From Burkholderiales bacterium (GTDB lineage: Bacteria; Pseudomonadota; Gammaproteobacteria; Burkholderiales; Burkholderiaceae_C): a DNA stretch of 7,486 bases. Shown piece by piece: positions 1 through 4,923 of the stretch; the first letter of the stretch is position 1; each line of letters opens with the position of its first letter. A model generated the notes under the pieces. That model did no database searches, was not told the origin of the DNA, and was given only the letters and a program-made list of their open reading frames with translations. Made by a program: the position numbers and the translations under genes. The DNA lies in contig JANXTP010000036.1 of NCBI GenBank assembly GCA_025352345.1, positions 1 through 7,486 on the forward strand, written 5' to 3'.

Positions 1-468
1 CTGCAGCAGCAGGTGCTGGAACGGCTCGCCGAAGACCTTCTGCAAGCCGAACAAGCAGTGCGGGCGGCCCATGAAACGGCGACTCACGAAGAAAACATCG
101 CCGAAAACAAGTACGACACCTTGGGGCTCGAAGCCGCCTACCTCGCCACAGGCCAAGCTCGTCGCGCCGAAGCCATCCGCCAGGCCATGGCCCATTGGCG
201 CCAATTCCGCCCGAGCCCCTACGACGCCAGCAAAGGTATCCAGCTCGGCGCGCTGGTCTGCTTGGTCGATTCCGACGACAAGCAGCAACAGCTCTTTCTT
301 GGCCCGGATGGGGGCAGCATGAAATTGGTCAGCGGCACTCAGCTCGTTCAGGTCGTCAGCAGCGAAGCCCCTTTGGGCAGGGCCATGCTGGGTAAATTCG
401 AGGGTGATGAGGTGTCGATACAGGTCGCTCCAATCCGACAGCAGTTTGAGGTGCTGCGAGTTCATTGA
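1..468 (+). CDS. GreA/GreB-like transcription elongation factor family protein, 5' end outside window
   Basis: The frame is open from the first base of the window (LQQQ precedes a GTG at 13), so this is the 3' part of a longer gene and the GTG is probably not its start. The first half is a charged helical stretch that should form a coiled coil. It includes EENIAENKYD, which resembles the acidic coiled-coil tip of GreA (ENAEY-like). The second half looks like the Gre C-terminal domain: it opens with IQLGALVCLVD and ends with SSEAPLGRAMLGKFEGDEV, close to the PLGxALxGKxxGDEV signature. Known Gre factors insert the coiled coil into the RNA polymerase secondary channel to rescue backtracked complexes; stand-alone Gre-like proteins on mobile elements are of unproven function. 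It is convergent with the DUF1173 gene. The family call is fairly secure; that it is an active Gre factor is inference. Confidence 0.85.
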   Translation: MQQQVLERLAEDLLQAEQAVRAAHETATHEENIAENKYDTLGLEAAYLATGQARRAEAIRQAMAHWRQFRPSPYDASKGIQLGALVCLVDSDDKQQQLFLGPDGGSMKLVSGTQLVQVVSSEAPLGRAMLGKFEGDEVSIQVAPIRQQFEVLRVH

Positions 469-697
469 GCCGCAAGGATGACCGCTTTGAGACCCAAACC
501 GTGAATTCACGGGGGCGGTATCACCGGCCGCAACCGCTGCATTGGTTCCGCTCAGATAAGCACGGCGAAGGACTGCATAGGGTCGGATACGGACGCTGAA
601 CAACAACTGCCCAGCCGGCCGCAATCAGTCTGATCCCGAAGTGCTTGATTTGAACGGAGTGCCACCAACACACCCCTGTGTGTCGTCGACGCAGACA
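469..697. other. Gap between convergent genes, no gene seen
   Basis: This 229-base stretch separates the ends of the Gre-like gene (plus) and the DUF1173 gene (minus). No reading frame here looks like a protein. It holds small dyads: a perfect 14-bp palindrome at 499-512, an ATCAG-T-CTGAT dyad at 624-634, and a 5-bp stem with a CCCC loop at 668-681. None is followed by a T run on either strand, so there is no classical intrinsic terminator. Confidence 0.7.
499..512. repeat. Perfect 14-bp palindrome downstream of the Gre-like gene
   Basis: CCGTGAATTCACGG reads the same on both strands and lies 30 bases after the stop of the Gre-like gene. It is followed by GGGGGCGG, not by T residues. It could be a weak transcription-end hairpin shared by the two convergent genes, or a protein-binding dyad. 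The function is not shown. Confidence 0.5.
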
Positions 698-1972
698 TCA
701 ATGTGAAGCAGCCACGTCGGCTGTCGCGGCAAGATTCGGCGAAGGAAACCGTGGCATGGCTTCCAATGCCGGCTTCCAAATCCAGACCGTCTCCTCGCCG
801 CGAGGGTCCGCGGAGTTGGTGCCGACAGTCAGTGGCGCTCCCTCACGCCCTGGCGACACGACGAACATTAAAAACGCCGCGCCGCGCCTATCCGTCAGCA
901 CGGCAGTGGCAACGCACTGGTCGCGATGCAGGTTGTATCGGAGCCCCTTGACGAAGGCTCGCCCATCTGAAACGAGTTGCTCGACGAGTTGGCGCTCGAA
1001 CGAGTCCTCGATTGGCAGCCACTGCGCCGTGACTGGCATGAGCGACATTTCGAAGATGACAGGAACGCCAGCACTACTCGCGCCGAAGGTCGCAGCCATG
1101 ACCATGTGGATGTCTTCGGTGGCGCCCCACAGCGCCAACTCCGATTCGAAGCGCCTGCCAAGTCGACGGTAGAGCTGCGCGTCCAGCGCGAAGGCCTGAT
1201 CGGGTACATGCTTCACCACGGCCTTGAACCCATAGCGCGCCGGCACGATTTCCTTAACCTCAGCGATCAGCAGCAGCAGGTGCTGCGGCTTGCCGGGTAC
1301 TGCGATGGCTTGCGACCACTGCGCCATCCGCCTGGCGTTGATCGCATCGCGCTGATCGACCGAGAACACCTCGGGGATGTAGAGCCGCGAGCGCAGAGAA
1401 TCCCCGCGCACGATCATGTTCTCGGCGGCCAGCAGCAAATGCCTGCGCACCGTGCTCCAGGTTCGTTTGCCCGCAAACCCGGGCTGCCAGCGCGTCAGGT
1501 CGGCTTGGTCCCACAGGTAGTGCAGCAGCCCGCGCAATGACAGCTTCATGCCGCTGCTCGCCACGCTGTCGCCGGCCCCGCTCGCGGCCGGCATCGCCGA
1601 GCGTCCTGCGATCTTCGACATAGAGAAGTCGAGCTTCAAGGTCGTTTCGCCGGTCGTCGGATCTTCGGTGATCGCCGACCCCAACACCTCCCCCAGGCCG
1701 GAGGCCTCCGCAGGCGGTTCGTAGGATGGGCAGTCGGGTGCGTGGTGGCTGCCGGTGTTCGGCATGCGCTTGACGATGAAACCTTCGCCAAGCCGTGCCA
1801 CGTACATCTCGATCCCATCGCGCAAGCAAAGACATCGAGGCCGGTGGTGTTCGGCGTGTGCCGCCGCGATGGCTTCGGCGAAGCCTGATGAATCCGGCTT
1901 AAGCCGCTTACCGCCGATCAGATACGTCTGCGGTGAAGTCGATGCACCCGCCTCGTTTGCCATGCCTTGCAT
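698..1972 (-). CDS. DUF1173 family protein
   Basis: A 424-residue protein of a family with no established function, common on ICEs and plasmids of proteobacteria. The recognisable part is the N-terminal third: AAAHAEHHRPRCLCL, then MYVARLGEGFIVKRMP, then GSHHAPDCPSYEPP. It contains C47, C49, H76/H77 and C81, a CxC...HxxxC arrangement that could bind zinc (inference). No membrane segment or signal peptide is seen. The frame can open at a TTG at 1984, but ATG 1972 is preferred because GAAGA (1978-1982) sits 5 bases upstream; ATG 1963 is a third option. The upstream LPD7 gene stops 8 bases before ATG 1972, its TGA lying inside the presumed ribosome site, so the two are probably translationally coupled. 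Family call is good, the exact start is less so. Confidence 0.88.
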   Translation of the reverse strand: MQGMANEAGASTSPQTYLIGGKRLKPDSSGFAEAIAAAHAEHHRPRCLCLRDGIEMYVARLGEGFIVKRMPNTGSHHAPDCPSYEPPAEASGLGEVLGSAITEDPTTGETTLKLDFSMSKIAGRSAMPAASGAGDSVASSGMKLSLRGLLHYLWDQADLTRWQPGFAGKRTWSTVRRHLLLAAENMIVRGDSLRSRLYIPEVFSVDQRDAINARRMAQWSQAIAVPGKPQHLLLLIAEVKEIVPARYGFKAVVKHVPDQAFALDAQLYRRLGRRFESELALWGATEDIHMVMAATFGASSAGVPVIFEMSLMPVTAQWLPIEDSFERQLVEQLVSDGRAFVKGLRYNLHRDQCVATAVLTDRRGAAFLMFVVSPGREGAPLTVGTNSADPRGEETVWIWKPALEAMPRFPSPNLAATADVAASH

Positions 1973-1980
1973 GACTGTCT

Positions 1981-3120
1981 TCAACGCGCTGGAGCGGCAC
2001 GCTCGCGGCTGCGTTGCACTTCTGGGGTCGGCACCACTACCGGCCGCTGCGATGGCGCCGCCTTGTCGTACACCTTGACCTTGATGGACTGACCTTCGCG
2101 CAGACGCTGTGCGAGCTTCTCGGTGGCCGCCGCCATCACAGCCTCGCGCTGCTTGTTTGGAACGCCCTTGGCGACTAACACCGCATCGATGGCGGCGAGT
2201 ACGGCCTTGCGACCGCCGCCACCGCGGGCAGAAGCTTTCTCGGCGGGCGCTGCCGCATCAGCGGGGCTGTTCCCACGCGCCGGCTCGATCCGGTTGACCA
2301 GTCGCGCCTCGCGTTCTTTCTTCAGCACTTCAAGATCGGCCGGGTTCGGCTCGTAACCGATCGCCTTGACGCCTCGCACCGAGGCTTCCAGCCACACCAT
2401 GCGTTTGAAGTCTTCGTTGCCCGACACGCGCAGCGCGCGCCAGTTACGCGCTTCGGCCACGTCGACCATCGACCGCGCCACCGACGGGCTGTTGGTGTCG
2501 GTTGACAGACGGAACGTCGATTCGGTGAACGCCACGCGCGACGTGTCGCCGCGGAACCGATACTCGGTGCGGCCGATCGTCACATCCCCGACGGTCACCG
2601 GCGCCCGTTTGATGAGGTACCGATCCACCAGCGAGGCTTCGAGCCTTGCTACGATCGCCGCGCGCTCTGCTTTGGCGTCGATGCTGGCAATGCCCTTCGC
2701 GTCTGCGGCGTCAGCTTGCGGTTGGGCCTTGCCCAACGGCACGACGTTTGTCGCCTGCGGAACGTCATCGCGTACGGGCGTGGCATCGACCGGGCGCTCC
2801 GGTGCTTCCGCACGCTGCGCGCTACGCTGCCCGTCTCTTTGCCATTGGCCACCGACCTTCTGGACCGCCGTGCGTTTGCCCTCGGCGTCCAGTGCAATGA
2901 ACCGGTTGCTGCCGAGCTGATCCGCTTTCGCGGCGATCTCGGTGAAGCTGTTCGCGCGGTACGTCACTTCTGCAAATGGATCGCGCAGCTCGTACCGCTC
3001 ACTGGGCACATCGATCGGCGTCTGAAAGCGCTCTTTGGCGACGGCGGCGCGGTTGGTAGGCTCGACCGTGCCACCCTGGGTTGATGTCGGGCGACGGGAG
3101 GGGGACTTATCAGCATCCAT
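1981..3120 (-). CDS. LPD7 domain-containing protein
   Basis: A 379-residue, charged, apparently soluble protein. Residues about 42-96 form a small conserved-looking module (YELRDPFAEVTYR through AVQKVGGQWQRD). A low-complexity linker rich in Ala, Arg and Pro follows (about 97-160). Residues about 165-270 match what I recognise as the LPD7 domain (large polyvalent protein-associated domain 7), with VDRYLIKR, TEYRFRGD and NWRALRVSGNEDFKRMVWLE. LPD domains occur as accessory modules in large multi-domain proteins of phages and conjugative elements, including relaxase-linked polypeptides; here the domain is in a modest protein without any visible catalytic partner. The C-terminal part (about 300-345) is a helical segment, followed by a basic tail. 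The start ATG has GAGG 5 bases upstream. It lies 39 bases after the OmpA-domain gene and 8 bases before the DUF1173 start, as expected in an operon. Function unknown. Confidence 0.85.
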   Translation of the reverse strand: MDADKSPSRRPTSTQGGTVEPTNRAAVAKERFQTPIDVPSERYELRDPFAEVTYRANSFTEIAAKADQLGSNRFIALDAEGKRTAVQKVGGQWQRDGQRSAQRAEAPERPVDATPVRDDVPQATNVVPLGKAQPQADAADAKGIASIDAKAERAAIVARLEASLVDRYLIKRAPVTVGDVTIGRTEYRFRGDTSRVAFTESTFRLSTDTNSPSVARSMVDVAEARNWRALRVSGNEDFKRMVWLEASVRGVKAIGYEPNPADLEVLKKEREARLVNRIEPARGNSPADAAAPAEKASARGGGGRKAVLAAIDAVLVAKGVPNKQREAVMAAATEKLAQRLREGQSIKVKVYDKAAPSQRPVVVPTPEVQRSRERAAPAR

Positions 3121-3159
3121 GGTGTCCTCGCTGGAAAGTACGGTCGAAGGCGTCGTGGT

Positions 3160-3933
3160 TCAAGGCATGGCGGCGGCTGAAGAACCCATGGCGACCGGCA
3201 GTGCCCGGTACACCTCGATCTCGACGCGCCTGTTCAGGCCCTGGCCGGCCGGGCTAGAGTTGTCGGCGGCATGGTCGCCGGCTGGCTGGTACGTGGCCCG
3301 GATGCGCGCCGCATCGACGCCAGCACCAACCAGGTACTCACGCACAGCAATGGCCCGCTCGCGGGCAATGCGGCTCTCAGCGGCGGAGTCGGTCGCGCCG
3401 TCTGTTCGGCCTCGCAACAGCACCAGGGGCGCAGTGCGAGCGGTCTCAACCAAGGCCGAGGCGGTGTTGGCAGAAACGACGACGCGCGTGCTTCCAAAGG
3501 CGAAGCGGATCGTGAAGACGCTGTTGGCTGGCGCTGCTGCAGGCGTAGCCATATGCGCCGCAGCGATGGCTTGCTGCTGTGCCGAAATCCGAGCAAGTGT
3601 CGCGGTGGCCGATTCGGCGAGGCGGCTCGATTCAGTGGCCACGATGCGGGTGTTCTGCAGATCGCTCTTGCAGACCTGAAGATCGACGGCCATCGCCGAG
3701 TTCGCGGGCCGCTTGTTGGCCTCATCCAACAGTGACGCGGGCCTATCTGCAGCCAGGCTCTGGGTCAGTTCGCCAGAGCCCGTCGCCGTCGCGCTTGAGA
3801 CTGAAGTGCAACAGGGGATGCTCGAATCGAACGGGGTCGCCTTCGCACCATCGGCTGAATGCGGCAGGGTCGGTGAAGTGGACAGACTGCACTGTCCGCA
3901 ACCCTCGTCTGGGAATCTCTTCACGTTCGACAT
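3160..3933 (-). CDS. OmpA family (C-terminal peptidoglycan-binding domain) protein with abnormal N terminus
   Basis: With the ATG at 3933 the protein has 257 residues. Residues about 84-127 are a likely coiled coil. Residues about 139-243 are an OmpA/MotB-type domain: FTIRFAFGSTRV, then RGRTDGATD, then ARERAIAVREYLVGAGVDAARI, then NRRVEIEV. D178 and R193 are 15 residues apart, as are the two residues in E. coli OmpA (D271, R286) that bind diaminopimelate of peptidoglycan, so binding is plausible. What is missing is an export signal: the first 60 residues contain no hydrophobic segment and no plausible lipobox, and read as unnatural protein rich in Ser, Thr and Cys. The frame also opens at a TTG 15 bases further upstream (3948); an internal ATG at 3693 is a possible later start. 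The same bases encode the end of another frame (3743-4123), so a frameshift or deletion at the 5' end is suspected. The domain call is firm, the start is not. Confidence 0.78.
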   Translation of the reverse strand: MSNVKRFPDEGCGQCSLSTSPTLPHSADGAKATPFDSSIPCCTSVSSATATGSGELTQSLAADRPASLLDEANKRPANSAMAVDLQVCKSDLQNTRIVATESSRLAESATATLARISAQQQAIAAAHMATPAAAPANSVFTIRFAFGSTRVVVSANTASALVETARTAPLVLLRGRTDGATDSAAESRIARERAIAVREYLVGAGVDAARIRATYQPAGDHAADNSSPAGQGLNRRVEIEVYRALPVAMGSSAAAMP

Positions 3934-4123
3934 AAAGACCTCCTGCAACGCGTTGAAGGAAGAAGTTCACCTCGCCTTTGTGTCCCGTCGCCTTCAACGA
4001 CCGGGTGTCGTCGGTTGAGGCGGGCTCGTCCCGGAGCTCACCCGTCGATTCGGTCGAACGCCGGGCGTGCCGTGCATGCCACTCGGCGGGCTTCATGGCC
4101 CATCTCGGAACGACACGACGCAT
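3743..4123 (-). CDS. Hypothetical protein overlapping the start of the OmpA-domain gene, possibly disrupted
   Basis: An unrecognised 126-residue frame. Its last 50 residues (from about GLRTVQSVHFTDPAAF to DGDGLW) read like a natural globular protein, and about 78% of codons through DGDGLW end in G or C, against about 65% for the overlapping OmpA frame. Residues 10-57 (MKPAEWHARHARR to GEVNFF) also have G/C-ending codons. Between them (about FLQRVAGGLYVEREEI) the bias collapses exactly where a consensus ribosome site and ATG of the other frame lie. One reading is two former genes: an upstream piece, and a small gene starting at ATG 3933 (MSNVKRFPDEG) that shifts frame near 3905-3915 into GLRTVQSVHF. 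The start could be ATG 4123 or the tenth codon (ATG 4096), whose ATGA overlaps the end of another short frame. No good ribosome site is seen at 4123. An in-frame TAA lies just upstream, so the frame is bounded. Confidence 0.4.
   Translation of the reverse strand: MRRVVPRWAMKPAEWHARHARRSTESTGELRDEPASTDDTRSLKATGHKGEVNFFLQRVAGGLYVEREEIPRRGLRTVQSVHFTDPAAFSRWCEGDPVRFEHPLLHFSLKRDGDGLWRTDPEPGCR
3939..3944 (-). promoter_or_regulatory. Consensus Shine-Dalgarno AGGAGG before ATG 3933
   Basis: On the minus strand AGGAGG is followed by 5 bases (TCTTT) and then ATG. This is the best ribosome site in the cluster and the reason for choosing 3933 as the start. It lies inside the 126-residue overlapping frame. 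In that frame, codons on either side of it lose the G/C third-position bias, which suggests that this spot was originally intergenic. Confidence 0.6.
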
Positions 4124-4168
4124 GCCGATGGGATTCGGCAGTGCTTAAAAAAATTCGACGCCTTTGAG

Positions 4169-4185
4169 GCCGCAACGGTTGCGGC
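4169..4185. repeat. 17-bp near-perfect dyad, possible operator of the minus-strand cluster
   Basis: The arms GCCGCAAC and GTTGCGGC are exact inverse complements separated by one G. The dyad lies 46-62 bases upstream of ATG 4123 on the minus strand, where a promoter for the cluster would be expected. The one-base spacer favours a protein-binding site over an RNA hairpin. No matching second copy was found in the window, and no clear -10/-35 pair is visible around it. Confidence 0.45.
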
Positions 4186-4308
4186 AGGCGCCATGTCTGA
4201 AGGGCGCATACGGTCTCCAAGCAGAAATCTGAACTTCGTTTCCGCTCGGACAGGCGGCTTTTGGTGACCCGCAGTGCACGGGCTTTCTGACACGGCGTAG
4301 AGAAACCC

Positions 4309-4327
4309 AGGCAGACCCAGTCTGTCT
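4309..4327. repeat. 8-bp stem hairpin (AGGCAGAC / GTCTGTCT)
   Basis: The arms AGGCAGAC (4309-4316) and GTCTGTCT (4320-4327) pair over 8 bp with one G-U and a CCA loop. No T run follows on either strand, so it is not a classical terminator. Its GCAGAC core recurs in the hairpin at 4371-4392. Confidence 0.5.
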
Positions 4328-4370
4328 AGCGCCGCAATCAACTATTTGGTAAGGATTAGTAGCCAGTCAG

Positions 4371-4392
4371 AGCGTCTGCAATGGCAGACGCT
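4371..4392. repeat. Perfect 9-bp stem hairpin (AGCGTCTGC / GCAGACGCT)
   Basis: The arms at 4371-4379 and 4384-4392 are exact inverse complements around a 4-base loop (AATG on the plus strand). It is the strongest perfect hairpin in the segment. Neither flank is T-rich, so termination is not the obvious role. Arms share GTCTG/GCAGAC with the hairpin at 4309-4327. Confidence 0.6.
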
Positions 4393-4480
4393 GAGTTCCC
4401 GTCCGCTCTTCGGGACGTGTCCCTGCGAGCGTCCGCATCCCTCGTCGGCGCGGTCGAGCGGCCCCGCGTTCGTCGTCCGC

Positions 4481-4521
4481 CTCTTGTGCGAACCGTAGCG
4501 CCGCGCGCGCTGGCACAAGGG
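4481..4521. repeat. Nested stem-loop (CTCTTGTGC / GCACAAGGG with an inner stem)
   Basis: The outer stem pairs 4481-4489 with 4513-4521 over 9 bp with one G-U. Inside it, AGCGC (4497-4501) pairs with GCGCT (4507-4511) around CGCGC. Fourteen bases further on, AAACGGC (4535-4541) pairs with GCCGTTT (4554-4560). A two-tier stem followed at once by another stem is the layout expected of a structured RNA or leader, but in GC-rich DNA such pairings also arise by chance. The strand is undetermined. Confidence 0.4.
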
Positions 4522-4880
4522 CCTTTCGCGGCATAAACGGCCGCCTTCCCGCCGCCGTTTCACTCTGGCGGGCCCCTTCCATTTATTCCACGGTGCCCTT
4601 GCGCCCGCGCTTCATCGCGGCGCTCTCGGTGTCGCACGGCGACCGACGAATGCGGGGCAGACATCAGCTCAACAGCACACCCGACGCCGAGGGGTCAACC
4701 GCCACGAACGGCTCCCTCGGAAATCAGGGCAGGTGGTCTTTGGGAATGAAAGGAAGGGCGACGTGCAGGAACAAATTGACATCGACGAGGACGCCCCGGC
4801 AGCACGGCACTTACGAATCGTTGCCATGTTGTTCGGCCGTTATGGGCTTCCCTGGCCGGGTTTGCCGCCGTAGCGCCGCG
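4493..4880. repeat. 13-bp direct repeat CCGTAGCGCCGCG (4493-4505 and 4868-4880)
   Basis: The same 13 bases occur in the same orientation 375 bases apart. The first copy is in the nested stem-loop, and the second covers the stop codon of the small ORF. In GC-rich DNA a 13-base match within one window is only mildly surprising. The two copies bracket the segment carrying the small ORF, so they could be a trace of an insertion or a pair of binding sites. Confidence 0.35.
4763..4873 (+). CDS. Small hypothetical protein (36 aa) upstream of parB
   Basis: A short frame starting with GTG and preceded by AGGAAGG (4751-4757) with a 5-base spacer, a strong ribosome site. The product starts with an acidic, polar stretch (QEQIDIDEDAPAAR) and ends with a hydrophobic, Pro- and Gly-rich tail (RIVAMLFGRYGLPWPGLPP). 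That is an orderly composition, unlike the shadow frames nearby. The stop is 50 bases before the parB start, on the same strand, so it may be the leader gene of a parB operon. The frame is open further upstream, with an earlier GTG at 4733 lacking a comparable ribosome site. I recognise no family. It could be a regulatory peptide, a small partner of ParB or chance; the ribosome site and composition favour a real gene. Confidence 0.5.
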   Translation: MQEQIDIDEDAPAARHLRIVAMLFGRYGLPWPGLPP

Positions 4881-4923
4881 TCGCGTGGAGCCCGGGAACT
4901 GTCTTCAACTATTGGAGTTCATC

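Larger units (their letters stand above)
4124..4762. other. Gene-poor segment with multiple inverted repeats upstream of parB
   Basis: About 640 bases without a convincing gene. It holds a 17-bp dyad at 4169-4185, a 7-A run at 4147-4153, hairpins at 4309-4327, 4371-4392, 4481-4521 and 4535-4560, and one copy of a 13-bp direct repeat at 4493-4505. Short frames exist on both strands. The best is a minus-strand run of 38 codons (4093-4209) with GGAG 5 bases before its ATG, ending in an ATGA overlap with ATG 4096, but it has weak codon bias and an internal T run. The frame of the small gene at 4763 stays open upstream well into this segment without a good start. The promoter of the minus-strand cluster and any control region for the small gene and parB must lie here. 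Candidate roles are a leader RNA, ParB-binding sites or an origin of transfer; none is demonstrated. Confidence 0.6.

Noticed and set aside
678..2920. Plus-strand frames of 164-187 codons opposite the DUF1173 and LPD7 genes
   Set aside because: Shadows of genes with recognisable domains on the minus strand; compositions rich in Arg, Ala and Ser without motifs.
4147..4185. Intrinsic terminator on the minus strand (dyad followed by seven T)
   Set aside because: The T run is 15 bases after the stem, too far, and the dyad has almost no loop; it would also lie upstream of the genes it should end.
4093..4209. 38-codon minus-strand ORF with GGAG before its ATG and an ATGA overlap with the next frame
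   Set aside because: Weak codon bias, an internal T7 run and no recognisable pattern; kept only as a remark under the gene-poor segment.
4557..4563. GTTTCAC as a canonical parS half-site
   Set aside because: The second half (GTGAAAC) is absent next to it; a single 7-base match is expected by chance.
4367..4582. 71-codon minus-strand frame in the hairpin region
   Set aside because: Arg- and Ala-rich product from GC-rich structured DNA, no good ribosome site; more likely a by-product of the inverted repeats.
4775..4780. TTGACA as a -35 box for parB
   Set aside because: No -10-like hexamer lies 16-18 bases downstream, and the site falls inside the small ORF.
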